A stretch of DNA of 60,000 bases, taken from Apostichopus japonicus. Taxonomy: Eukaryota; Echinodermata; Holothuroidea; Aspidochirotida; Stichopodidae. The notes under the pieces were generated by a model. It saw nothing but the letters and a program-made list of their open reading frames with translations, was not told the origin of the DNA and did no database searches. The DNA is taken from NCBI RefSeq assembly GCF_037975245.1, contig NC_092574.1, positions 5,698,713-5,758,712 on the forward strand. Direction: 5' to 3'. Positions 24,470-35,873 of the stretch are shown here, in pieces. The stretch's first letter is position 1. Each line of letters opens with the position of its first letter. A program made the translations under genes and the position numbers.

Positions 24470-24572
24470 GCTTCAAAGCACTCGTATTGACAGTACAAAC
24501 AGTTCCTAACGTTTATCTAATAGAAATACGATATTCGTACTGCTCATACTGACACTACGAGTGCTCTGAAGC
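24470..24572. repeat. 103-nt inverted repeat (26-bp arms)
   Basis: Left arm 24470-24495 (starts GCTTCAAAGCACTCGTA) pairs with right arm 24547-24572 (ends TACGAGTGCTCTGAAGC) at 23 of 26 positions, with a 51-nt centre that holds a smaller palindrome, TACGATATTCGTA. No flanking target duplication is seen. It could be a miniature foldback element or a transcribed hairpin. Confidence 0.75.
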
Positions 24573-26541
24573 AGGACATGAATAGAACAAAATTGTCCCA
24601 ACTGGGTGAATGGTTATTCATATCAATATGTATGGTTATATTCAAATGAAGAAATGAATATTCAGTTTGGTCTATTAATGACCAAACTTTTAATGAACAC
24701 TGCCTTCAGCCTCTGTCAAGTGTTGAAATAATGTTTTTGATTTTTCAGTTCAATGACCGTTGGAATTTAATCCAAACAATCATTAATTATAAAATAAACT
24801 GATTCTTTTTCCCTTTTGACAAACAGAAAGATTTATCATTTTTTGTTGTTGCAGCTTCCCAATCATGCAATGTTGTATGTCATAGAAAAGACAGGGCAAA
24901 TCTAGAGGATGGGGAGGGTGCATTGATGGTAAAAGAGGATGGGGGAGGGTGCATTGAGGGTAGAGCATGGACAGAGAGACCGGGATTATTGGTAGCCGTT
25001 GGTGATGACAGATAAATGAATATGCATAGCTTGCATGCTTAACATTTATGTATGTTGGAAAAAAAGTCAGTGATGTGGAGGTACATCGCATCAATGTGGC
25101 AGTATGGGTAATACCATGCAAATTAATGAAAGATAAAGCATGTAATTGTGGAATCATTTGGTAATGTGTCTTGTACCTTTTTTTGTGTGCGTTTGTGTTA
25201 TTGGTAACATTACAACACAGGTGTCTTGCTTCACAAACGAGGAGCATTAAGGGGAAGATCCCCCACCCCACCTCACTTTACCCATTTATTCCCACCTCAT
25301 CCTTTTACCCTCACCCTGAACTCACTCTAGGCTCAATTGTTTCATCATTAAAGGATGGAATTGTGCTCTCAAATAGCAGAATCAGTTAAGAAATATAGCT
25401 TCCCTCTAAAATGCACATATTCCCCAACTCAATAACTCGCTGATAGTGTGAACGATTTAATTCTTGATATTGGGTGTTCGTGTGGGACAAAGAAGTGGTG
25501 TAGGTGGGAATCATTTTGTAAAGTACCCAGATAAAATGTGACAATGATATTCCCAAAGTTTTGATTAGACATGCCCTTATTAATTTTAATTCTTTTTTGC
25601 CTGTTTGGCCCTCCGTAGAAACAGCTTGAACATAAGCTTCGATTGTCAACAGCTACTACATTTGTTAAAGTTCATGCCTGAATCCCAGTTAGAAGCAACC
25701 CAGGTGGTTGAAATATTTTAAAGCCTGTTTATTCAGGTGGAGACATTTTTTTGTGCTCCACTTTGGGATAAATAATTAGCATTCCAAATGGATGCTCATT
25801 TTGGACAACAACGTTATTTCTCGTTGAAGTGCTTTAGCTGTCGTCAAAATAGTGACAATTCCATTCCTCCCCTTTAAATGTACAATTTAGGTAATCATGC
25901 TTGATGACAACATGAACAAGGTTCACTGGCCTCTAATGTATCCCTGGATTTCCGGGGGGGGGGGGAGGACGCCTTGGCAAAGAGTTATTTTCCTGGCTAA
26001 GGTTTAGCCAACTTACAAATTAAATCCAATGTATTAGATCTAGATGAACACACTCCCTGCGTTTCGTATTCACAACATTCCCGGATATGTTTATAAAGTA
26101 TTTAAAGGGGTATTAAGGTAGCAGATAAATACTATCACTTATCTGGAAATCAAAAACATTCTACTGATGATGTAGGCTGGTATTTCACCGTGACACCATC
26201 GTATAGTTGGTTTTGTATTACTGGCTACAGTCACCGACGGTACCACGGATTTGACTATATGCCACCCAGGAATTAGCTCCATTTTGAATGAGTAATTACT
26301 TGAATATTTTCTACCCAACGAATTAATATTAGGCTACACATATGCAGTATTTTGACATTTTTAATAATATTTTTACATGGCTATAATCCCGGCCGATTAT
26401 ATAAAAATATGAAAGCTCTGAAGCCTATAAATTCCACCATATGGTATATAGCTTCCAAGGGCTTCGCACCTGGACCCCATGCAGATAGCACAAAGTGTTC
26501 TTGTTGACAGTCCAATAAATTGAATCCGCCCCAGCCCCATA
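24573..26541. other. unassigned stretch
   Basis: No gene recognised. It includes two copies of a ~33-bp GAGGATGGGGGAGGGTGCAT unit at about 24905-24965 and a G run at 25954-25966. Confidence 0.4.
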
Positions 26542-26828
26542 CAGGCGCGTAGCCAAGGGGGGCGACCACCCCCCTGAGCATATTTTTTGTATGTTTTTAT
26601 GATATCGCAGGTATTTTCAACATAGAAAATTCTTAGATACAACTTACAAGGCCTGGGAAATGCCATATCCAGCGATCTGGGGGGCATTTTCGGCCAAAAT
26701 TTTTCTTGTACGCTTCGCGCCAATAATGGTGGCGCTACACTTAAATAGTTTGCAGAGCCTTATATACGGCTCTAATAATTTGCCTACAGGTTCGCCCCTC
26801 CCTTAGCAAGTTCCTCGCTACGCGCCTG
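26542..26828. mobile_element. hAT-like non-autonomous element, 287 bp
   Basis: Ends CAGGCGCGTAGC and GCTACGCGCCTG are perfect 12-bp inverted repeats with the CAG...CTG termini common in hAT elements. The 8-bp flanks GCCCCATA (26534-26541) and ACCCCGTA (26829-26836) match at 6 of 8; both differences are G/A transitions, so this is probably a decayed target duplication. Confidence 0.72.
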
Positions 26829-27969
26829 ACCCCGTAAGATGAAATCCTGACTATACGCTCTTGATTTTCTCTATCATATATCAAGTTCTATTTTTAGTTA
26901 CACTATCCGCGTTCAACAATTTAGCGAATGGTACTCGGAACAAACTGTTCACTTCGGTTAAATCAAACTGAAATAAAACTGTTAGCAAACTGCTTATCAA
27001 CTAAAGAGTATGTTTTAGAGGATGTGTAAAATTAAGTTGGCCTGACGTTTCGATCCTAGCAGGATCTTTTTCAGAGGCTGAATGACAAGTGACAACCAAA
27101 CGTTGGGCAAAGAAACATTCATAACAGTACCGTTACCATGGTTTCAGGTGTTAGGGAATGGGAATACCACCTCCTGGAATTCTTTTCCCCCTTACCCCCC
27201 CCACCCCACCCCGATGACGAAGTTAGATTACGCCAATGTTCAAGGGAGTTGATGGTCATGAAGTGCATCACGGCAGATGTTGTTCAAAAGCTTCATATTT
27301 TATATTATAAATAGTCCGGGTGATTATATTATAAATAGTCTGGGTGATTTATCCTTCAAACCACATCTGATACACCTGAATGTTTGCCTATACCTGTGTA
27401 ACTTTCACAAGCGTATAAATTCTATTCCGCTCTTTGAAGTACGTGAGTTTTATATTTATACAGAAACAAGCGTTTCTCGTCTACATTGCTTAATTTTGAC
27501 CGAGATATCTTGTCTAATCCGCGTTGGAATGTTACAATAAATCCGGGTAACATCACAGACGCCTGTTTATATACTATTGTCAGGAAGGGTGCTATGGTTT
27601 CGGCTTCCCTTGAATCCTATTACATTAGTGTTTGTTTAAAGGCCTCCTCCGAAACTAAAAAGTATGATACTGGCAGCTCAAATATAGTAACATTATCACA
27701 TGTATCCTTGACGAAAGTAGACGCCGAAAGTAACTGACGGATTATTTCGACTACGTTGAAAGGAGCTTTGCGCAACTGCCATCAAAGTTATGTTAAGCCC
27801 CACCCCACCCCTCCATCCACCGAACACATTAAAAATGGGGCAATTGCTTCAATCAAGAAACAGAACAACCATTTCCAACCTTGTTAAGCTTTGCAGAGAA
27901 ATTTATTACAAATTTTAGTAGTTTCTTGCCATAGGCATTGTAAATTAGATTTTATTTCTTTCTTCTTTC
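26829..27969. other. unassigned stretch with one Penelope/hammerhead-like motif
   Basis: Apart from the motif at 27039-27076 I see no element or gene. Two overlapping open frames at 27277-27737 have no recognisable domain. Confidence 0.35.
27039..27076 (-). ncRNA. hammerhead-ribozyme-like motif, probable Penelope-like remnant
   Basis: On the minus strand: CTGAAAA, then AGATCCTGCTAGGATC forming a stem, then GAAACGTC. This is the layout of a hammerhead core (CUGANGA, stem II, GAAA), with A in place of the invariant second G, so this copy should be inactive. Hammerhead motifs are known in Penelope-like retroelements. A second copy is at 54516-54554. No reverse transcriptase is present beside either. 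Confidence 0.4.
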
Positions 27970-28348
27970 CAAAGGCGTAGGAACCGGGGGCTGGGGGCGC
28001 CAGCCCCCCCCCCAGTGAAAAATGTGGAGGGCGGAAGTATCATTCCGCCTCCCCCCCCCCCCCCCGCTTCGCAAGTCAGAAAACCCCTTTTCATTTCCAA
28101 ATGAGAAAAAAAATCTCATTTGGAGCACCAAATTGCATCTAAGGCCTGGTGAAAATACAAAATTAAGTTTACAAAATGGAGTGGGTGTTGAAGTGTGCTA
28201 TATTGCACCAAATTGCATCTGAGGCTACCTGGAAATGCAAAAAGTTCCAAAGGGGAGGGGGACACCCCCTCCCCTTAAACCCCTCCCCCAGGCCGGCCAT
28301 CAGTCTTCAGCCCCCCCCCCCCACTCAAAGTACCTTCCTACGCCACTG
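27970..28348. mobile_element. hAT-like non-autonomous element, 379 bp, perfect 8-bp TSD
   Basis: Left end CAAAGGCGTAGGAA, right end TTCCTACGCCACTG; the terminal repeats share GGCGTAGGAA. Flanked by a perfect 8-bp duplication CTTCTTTC at 27962-27969 and 28349-28356, as expected for hAT. Inside, GCACCAAATTGCATCT occurs twice (about 28122 and 28204), and long C runs occur at both ends. No coding capacity; the open frames inside are chance. Confidence 0.88.
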
Positions 28349-28660
28349 CTTCTTTCTATTTTATTTTTCATCCACTTATGCATGTGAAGCCATTTATTCT
28401 TTTCCATTTCGCATTTCCGTCCACATTTCTTTTTCTTCTTATACCTCTGTGGCCTGGCGCCACCATTTTCCATGTATACATTTTTTTTAAATTATATATA
28501 TATATATATATATATTTTTCCTTTTACTTCTTTTTGTCAACGTTGTTATCATATGAACTTTGTAAGCATATTTGTACTCTACATACCTCACACGAGTGAG
28601 GTGCACAGAGATTGAATAAACTTGTAAACCTACAACACCCAATCGGTCAAACAAAGTTCG
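28349..28660 (+). other. 3'-end-like sequence with TA repeat, stem-loop and AATAAA
   Basis: A TA repeat at 28494-28516, then a 7-bp perfect stem-loop (ACCTCAC, loop ACGA, GTGAGGT; 28585-28602), then AATAAA at 28615-28620. It looks like the 3' end of a transcript, perhaps a retroelement, but no coding sequence was recognised upstream. Confidence 0.35.
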
Positions 28661-30061
28661 CGGAGTAGAGTATCAGGAATGTAACGTGGCCCAGTGATTG
28701 TGAAAAGAGTTCAGCAGAGGTTCAGTAGAAATGCGGCAAATTCACGACCATTGAAGTGTTTTGTTTCAAATAATTATTTGCGACTACCGCCCTCTTTTTC
28801 ATCTCTCTGAAGGCGTGTGCGTTATGTCTGTTTGTGACTCAGTTTTTCTATGGTTGTATCCTATTAGATAGATACCATACAAGGAACTGCTATAACACCA
28901 CCATGATTACATGATCACATGATCAAAGTAGGGGACTGAGGCTGAGAGTGTATATGTTATACGAGGAACCAAGGCTCCACCACCCCGAAAGACACAGAAT
29001 TATAGTTCTATAGTCATTGAACACGTGTATCGATATGCCATTCCATATTGGCTCTACCATTTGTTTCGCAGCAGGAATTGTAATTAAACTTAGAACTGAA
29101 GCGGGCTATCATGCACTTCCTACACCCCAGAAATCAAAGCAATTGTTAAAATTGATATCATGTACATTTTTCGTCTCAAACCCAAGTGATGTTTTACTCA
29201 CGGTCTGGTAATGTTTCAGTATTGGAGATAATTTACAGTCTAAAAACTGTTATGGTACGTCCTAGGAAAGATCTAAGGGGACGGGGCTCCGAAATGATGG
29301 TATCATTGGATAACTACCCCCCCCCCCCTTCTCTCCCGATACAGGTTGGAGATAAGTTGACTGGCCCCGCTAGCAGGACTCCGATCAGCTTAGTCTGAAA
29401 ATCATAGCCTAGTCGGTGGCCCCAATAATCAAACCAGTTCGTGGACCATATGATAGATGATATATTTCTGGTAACAGGTAACCCCGGCACCCACTAAGAC
29501 TTTGCCAGCTTGTATTTCTGTACACCTGTCATTCACAAAAATAGAGAAATTTACAATTTTCCGTCCTAACAATCGGGTAATCAGGGCAAAATTCAGGAAA
29601 TGGGGAAATGGGTAAATCCAACTAAAAGCAATTATGATGTCACATATGAAAAGTAAATTATAAAAACATTTTGGGGTCTTGAAAGTCACTTTTCCAATCA
29701 TAAAAGCTACGGAACGGTATCACAGTAGCGTTAGCCGTGCTGAGAACACAGTGGCATTATCATTTGATACACTAACATGTTTGCCGTCAAACAAAGTGTA
29801 TTTTCTCCGAGTACCGTACATCATTACGCAAATGAAAACAAAAGTGCGGCCCACACCGGATCGCAGGTCATGAAAAATGTTATTACTTTTAAGAAAAGTC
29901 ACCCATTCAAGAAAAACCTGCCAGGGCACGAAAATGAAGTTTCATCCCCTTGGCACTTTGACAACGTCATCATGGCATGATTTCATGTGAAATATCACGG
30001 ATCCCCTTCGAAAGGTGGATAGCGTTGTGATCTTTTGTAGAGTGCTCTATTAATACATAGA
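28661..30061. other. unassigned stretch
   Basis: No gene, element or strong structure recognised; a C run lies at 29320-29330. Confidence 0.35.

Positions 30062-30138
<77 letters not shown>
30062..30138. repeat. (AAT)n microsatellite
   Basis: About 25 uninterrupted AAT units. Confidence 0.97.
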
Positions 30139-30140
<2 letters not shown>

Positions 30141-30688
30141 TAGCGTTCAGAAGTTGACTGATGACAAGAAATTCAGTGTAGGCTATGTATCATTTCCTAA
30201 CACATGCTGCACCATGACGCTGGTTTCGTTCGAAGAGAAGCCAAGTAATATATTGATTTATGGCTTAACCGTTATCCCGGTCACGAACGATGTATACAAA
30301 TAACTTGAAATTATTTTTGTTTTGGTATTTGAAATTGGCTATAACATTATGGTAGAACGCAAAATGACCGCACAAAATCACTTGTTTGTAGATGGGTAGA
30401 AATGCTTAAACAAGTCCAAAACGATATACCTATATAGGCGTACCTTCTGACAGAAATAACACTATGCATGGTTATAGTATTGTGTGTGGAGAAGAAGGGT
30501 GGGGCGGGGGGCTTGGTTGACCATGGGAATTGAATTTCAAGTGTAATGAATTGAACTAGATCACAAGTATAGGTATACGCCCAGTAGGTTTACAAGTCAC
30601 ACTAAAATTGTATGAGTTGTTCCTATAGGCACGTGAAGATTCTTTAGCAGTTTAATTGTAAAAAAAAGTCTGAATTTATACTGATATG

Positions 30689-31070
30689 CAGGGGGGGGGG
30701 TTAGGTTAGGAGTCGGGTGGTAGGGTTAGGAGTGGGGGGGGGTAGGGTTAGGAGTCGGGGGGAAATGGGGGACGTGCCCCCACTTTTTTTTCAAAAATAG
30801 CCAATGGGCCCTACTGGCAAATACAACGTGCCCCTTTGATGAAGAACTGTCTTTTGGATATCTTAAGCCTTTGTTAATTTTAATATTTTATTTTAAATAT
30901 TCACGTGCATCACAATAGTATTGATAGCATACTAACACATAAATATTTAAGTGATATGGCCGGTGTGTATCGGTTAATTTATAGCATAAAGAGTGGTGGT
31001 TGTGGAATGAGAAAGTGCCCCTTTGATGTTATGCCCCTCCCCCCACATTTTGGAACCTTCCTACCCCCTG
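30689..31070. mobile_element. hAT-like non-autonomous element, 382 bp
   Basis: Starts CAGGGGGG and ends CCCCCTG, flanked by CTGATATG (30681-30688) and CTGGTATG (31071-31078), an 8-bp duplication with one difference. Its right end, AACCTTCCTACCCCCTG, resembles the right end of the element at 27970-28348, suggesting a related family. Three units around TAGGGTTAGGAGT lie near the left end (about 30700-30760), and TGCCCCTTTGATG occurs twice inside (30829 and 31016). Confidence 0.7.
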
Positions 31071-32683
31071 CTGGTATGTATATCTGTTTGAAAGCTCTTG
31101 TGTGATTTGGATTGAATTTCAGGTTGTCTGTTATCATTTTCGTTTTATTAAGTTGTAGTAACAAACTAATGACTTGTAATAACATTAATAATATGAAAGA
31201 AAAACTTCATACTAACTAAAATAATTTGCAATAACCAATTTAATAACTTCTAATAGGCCTAACATGTATAATGTTTTTTATTACAAATTATCACTATTTT
31301 TACTAAAAATTAATACTTTGTAATAAAATATTACTAACTTGTAATAACAATTTAATAACTTTTAATAAAAGATTTATAACTGTTATTACGATTTAATATT
31401 TGTTATTCGCGTGGCCCTTACTGGTTTTCGTAAAAGCATGTGTTCTGTATACCTGTACGACATGTTACAGGCCAGGCGAATGGTTAGGATAATTCATAAT
31501 CCCGCCAGATGCACTTCCCGCGCGGTTCGTAGACCTGTCACTCTGTGATAATCTTCCTCACTGAATGTCCAATGGGCGCGGTATCATTATTTTTCGTCCA
31601 ATGAAATCTATTCATCCTTACAAGTAAACCAAGGAAGGCGTGGCATTATAACTTACAATTTATAACCAACAAATTTACGTCATACTTACGCAACAAGTAT
31701 ATATACGACACAAGTCAACCAAATTTCTTTAGAGGAACCAACACACTATACTGTAGCTATCGATAAACAGTAACGTGTTTAGATAGAGAAATAGCCCAAA
31801 CAAGCCGGTCCATGTTGTGATCACTGGTTATATATAGGCAGATGTAAGTGTTTATGAGGGAAACGTGCGCGTAAAACTGGGTCACGTAAAGAACCCTGGT
31901 AAGGGTAAATCTGTCAACTGAAGAATTTTCACCAACTTTTCGCAGATCTAGCATTGTCGAGGCAAACAACGTGTCTGCAAACACGCTGAGGGTGAAAAAG
32001 AAGGGTGAGATTTTATGCACTTCACTTGGTCTTTGCAATTGGAAATGTAACTTTTGTTAGTATGACTTTGGCCAGGTTATGACTTAAGGCCTAACGTAAG
32101 GCTAACCTAGGCCCAAAGAGTAACAGTAGCCTAACAATAACAGTTAGAAGCAAATTTATATTATAAATATCCGAACGGGCTTCACAATAGTAACAGTTAG
32201 TTCTCACTTACGGTAGGCCTAACCTTGGTCCATAAATTATAAGACAGCAACCTCTTCAAAGCTTAAATAGGCGTGGTGGCAGTTGTAACTTATCCAACAC
32301 CTAGCCTAGGCTGAGGTCCATCTTAGCTAAGGGCCTAACGTTAGGCTAGACCTCCAGTACTTGTGTAGTGTTATGTAATGTTGTATGGCTATCTTTAGTC
32401 CTACCTCATTGAGTGTTGTTAGTGTAATGCTTCCCACTCTGCTAACTCGGTTATGTGACCACATTTTCTTAAGGGTCATGATACCTATTATATTCATGTT
32501 GAACCTCATGACATGTTCACAATCACATCAAGGGGTAGCCTACTACTAGTACTTCTAGTATCTACAAAAAACTTTTGAAGGCCTGGTAGGATTTAAGATT
32601 GCAATGTATGGTGGTGCTATGTTTCAAGTATGCGTGTCAAACTCAAATGCCCACAATTCTGTACATTCTCTAGAAACATGTAT
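31071..32683. other. unassigned stretch with promoter-like patch
   Basis: Between 31140 and 31400 the sequence is a degenerate array of TAATAAC/GTTATTA motifs. A promoter-like set of motifs follows at 31515-31705. An open frame on the minus strand at 31757-32038 has a hydrophobic N-terminal part but no recognisable domain. Confidence 0.35.
31515..31705 (+). promoter_or_regulatory. promoter-like motif cluster
   Basis: In order: an E2F-like TTCCCGCGCGG at 31515-31525, two CCAAT boxes in the same orientation at 31569-31573 and 31598-31602, and TATATATA at 31698-31705. A start site would fall near 31730. A donor-like CTG/GTAAGG follows at 31896-31904, but the stretch between has no coding frame, so any first exon would be non-coding. 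Confidence 0.3.
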
Positions 32684-34498
32684 TAGTGTTGCTACGATAA
32701 TCGTTTTCAATATCGGTATCGGCCGATATTTGCAATATCGGCAGCATATCGGTATCGGTAAAATTTTGCCTAATTGCCGATAACAGCGAACCGATATTGA
32801 ACTTTTTTTTCACAGCAGAGCTACTTATTTATACTTGAAATGATTTGTTAATCTGCCGAAGACGATCCATTTCTTTAGCGTCAGTTAAACTCAGATTCAT
32901 TTTCGATTAATATCCATGGATACCTGACCCTCCTAAACCTATAACAACACGTCTACGGCGCGCGAATATAACCAATGACCTTCGTGAACCTTGGCCTACA
33001 CATAGCATTAGTGCAGCATATACATTGTACTAACCATTCATTTTCTCAAAGGCCTCCGTGAAAACCTTGAACATGATGCGTAACTGCACTTGTTCAATTT
33101 CCCGCGAACACACTGCCGATTTCCCGCCGGTGTTCGCCCAGCGAACACGCCGAGCACGCGTAGCGTGCGAGCATAAAGGTGTGGTATCCAGGGGCCCGCC
33201 TTAGGGCCTTGGTGGGGTCATGGGGTAGAACCCCTTGTGGGGATCCTGGGGGCTAAAGCCCCGAAAAAATTTGGCATTTTTTGCATGTCTGGCGATAAAA
33301 AAAATTCGCAGTTGAGGATGCAAAAATACTTTTTTATTTAAATTGTCACGAAACATGAAAATTTTAAAATGACAAGTTAGAGTATAGCTATATTATGTTA
33401 TAAAATGAAAAGAGATTTAATCTGTCTTTCAATCTTTAAAAAGTGCAACTTACAAAACTTCCGATATTATGAAACAAACAACGTTCAGCAAAGCCCTGTT
33501 TCTAGACTGCCTAACAATGAATAGCATGCACAATGCGTTCATTTTTACAACTGCAGCGTTTAACCCTATACCCAACTACCGCCGTACATGTGCTGCGAAT
33601 TTTCCCAGGTACCTTCCCAAACACACTGTGAGCACATCCCCTGTGTAACACCTGTTTGTTAACATTTTTTGGCAAGTTGCCAGGGAACTTTTCAGTTACG
33701 TGAGATCCGTAACCGCCGAGGTGGTTAGGCTTTTTGCTATACAATTAACTATGGTAGGATATTATTTTTTCCGTATTTTTGGAAATTCTAGAAAATACTT
33801 TCTTTTTCCCCCGCTTAAAAACAGATGTGGTCTTAAGGTATATTCATAAATGGATGCACTAGAGCCTTGTTTACATGACATTAGTTGCATTTAGTACGAT
33901 ATGCCAGTTTTGTGTGAATTTTTCGAAAGTGTTTTGCTCGTTCTTTCGTAATATTTGAAAGGCATACCACCTTACTTTTCTGTACACAATTGGTCATTTC
34001 TCTACTGATTTTCAGTTTTTTTTTTCTCTATACGGTCAAGTGAATAAGTTGTACATTGAGTTTAAACTCAATAAATTATCATTTTTACATTGTGATCGAC
34101 AGTTCGTAACCTACTTAAGATGCAATTTTGCAAGCATACGTTAACACTGTAGCTACTTGTAAGTCTACGATGTTAAGGCTCACATTTACTGCGTCCATTT
34201 TATTATCGTGTGCAGCGCTGCAGTGAAAAAGATTCCGGTTGGATTTCAATAACCATTCTCTTTTTCAAAATCAGGAAAAAAGACATTCTTTTCAACTTAG
34301 GACTAAAGGAAAACAAAACACCATATTTTGTTGTTTACTTGAAGATTTATTTGGGAATGTATGCATGACTAAAAGTACGATTTTGCCTTCATTTTGTCTG
34401 TTAAAAAATATCGGTATCGTATCGGTATCGGACCGATATTGGGATGATAATATCGGATATCGGCCAAAACCGATATTGGTGATATCGGCGCAACACTA
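32684..34498. mobile_element. hAT-like element, 1815 bp, perfect 8-bp TSD
   Basis: Left end TAGTGTTGCTACGATAATCG, right end (reverse complement) TAGTGTTGCGCCGATATCAC; the first 9 bp are identical. A perfect 8-bp duplication ACATGTAT lies at 32676-32683 and 34499-34506. Both sub-terminal regions are filled with ATATCGG/CCGATAT motifs. The middle holds a GC-rich block (33120-33260) unlike the rest, possibly a nested insertion. No transposase is recognised, so it is probably non-autonomous or badly decayed. Confidence 0.88.
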
Positions 34499-34506
34499 AC
34501 ATGTAT

Positions 34507-35619
34507 CCTATTTACTTTCAAAGTTTTTTTTTTATTATAATTATTCTGGGTCTTCATACTGTCTACACGAAATCTAGTGACAATTGCAGTGAAACACTTT
34601 TATTCCAGGTACTTACCCGGGAATCTTGGATGTCTGGTCATTTCAATTTATTAACATCATGTCACGTAGGCTTACTCATTGGCATACCACAAAATGTTGG
34701 TATTGGTTTCATTTACATTATGTAAAAATATGAGGTAATATTGGCAAGAACCCAAGTTAGACCTAGGGCTAGGGTGGCTTAAATGACATCAAAATGGAGG
34801 AAACATCCATGGGCATTTAGACCCAGGTTGGGCCACTGAAACAGCTATGTCTCTGGATCCTCTTTGTGTGTTCAAGGCTTGGCCCTGTATTTGGCATTGG
34901 GATGTAACACCACCTCCCCCGTCCCCTCCTTGGGCCTGGACACATCAATGACTCAAGGAGACAAAATGACAAGATGACATCGGTTGCTAGTCATGAATTG
35001 TGGTTAATGCTTATATGGGAAACCCCTGCAGGTTTATGTCGATTCTGTGTGTCCATTTTGTAAACATTCATGTACGGAGGTCTGTTCTCTTCTGCCAACA
35101 GCACAGATGGAAGAAAAATTGTTAAAATGGGTAGCAGAAGGATTTAATAAATATTAAACTATTATCAGTAACATGGTCTTACTTTTGAACTAATCAAAAG
35201 CCATCTAGACTCACATTTTGCACACGGAATGAAGCAAAGTATCCATCTTTTTGAAAAACTGGTTGGCTTAGTGTTGGACCATTTCATACACATTGGCAGC
35301 TCTCTCCACTGATGTTTTTGCATCAGTCACTTTTTCAGGAAGTGATGTGTTATGGATTGAAAGAATATGACTGCTCCTTCCTCTTGCCTACAATGAGAAC
35401 ATTAATATCCTTACTCTTTAGAAAACAAAATTCGGAGTTGGACTCTCATATTGCTCGTAGCAAAAAATGGCTATTTACTTCTTATAAGATATGAGAATAT
35501 CTGCTTAAAGTAGCTATCATATTTGAAGAGTTGAGGTTTACTGTCTTGTACAACTTTACAACTTGTCATTGGTTATTGGTAACATTTCACACCCACACAC
35601 TAGAGTATGCACATGTTCA
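34507..35619. other. no recognisable feature
   Basis: Unassigned DNA; no gene or element recognised. Confidence 0.35.
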
Positions 35620-35873
35620 AACAAGCCCTCTTGGGGCACAATAGTGCACCACCACTTCATGTCCCCTGGGGGACTTTCCATAGGGTGCAGCCACAAACCA
35701 GCGCAAGCAACTATATTTACAAGTCACTTCGCAAGTCCCAAATTATGCACCAGGGTGGAGAGAGGCAATGGAGATAAAGTGCCTTGCCCAAGGACACAGC
35801 GTAATGATCTGGCCGGGACTCGAACCTGCAACCTTAGATCACAAGTCCACTGCCTGAACTACTTGACCACAAC
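35620..35873 (-). mobile_element. tRNA-derived SINE
   Basis: Minus strand. A-box-like TGGTCAAGTAGTTCAGGCAG (35851-35870) and B-box GGTTCGAGTCCCGGCC (35811-35826) form the internal RNA polymerase III promoter of a tRNA-like head. Next comes the block GGGCAAGGCACTTTATCTCC and a TCTCTCCACCCTGGTG segment, a central region I recall from SINEs of many marine invertebrates. The 3' end, near 35620, is not clearly defined and no target duplication was found. Confidence 0.85.

Noticed and set aside
24783-25271. 162-codon minus-strand frame
   Set aside because: Low-complexity His/Pro/Ser-rich translation across a G-rich repeat (24905-24965); no domain.
31757-32038. Minus-strand frame with a hydrophobic N-terminal stretch, considered as a secreted peptide
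   Set aside because: No convincing cleavage-site or mature-peptide pattern and no splice support.
33511-33744. Minus-strand frame with a Cys/Arg/Lys-rich end, at first reminiscent of a piggyBac C-terminal zinc-binding region
   Set aside because: The paired CxxC spacing is missing and it lies inside a hAT-like element with 8-bp duplications; resemblance too weak to call.
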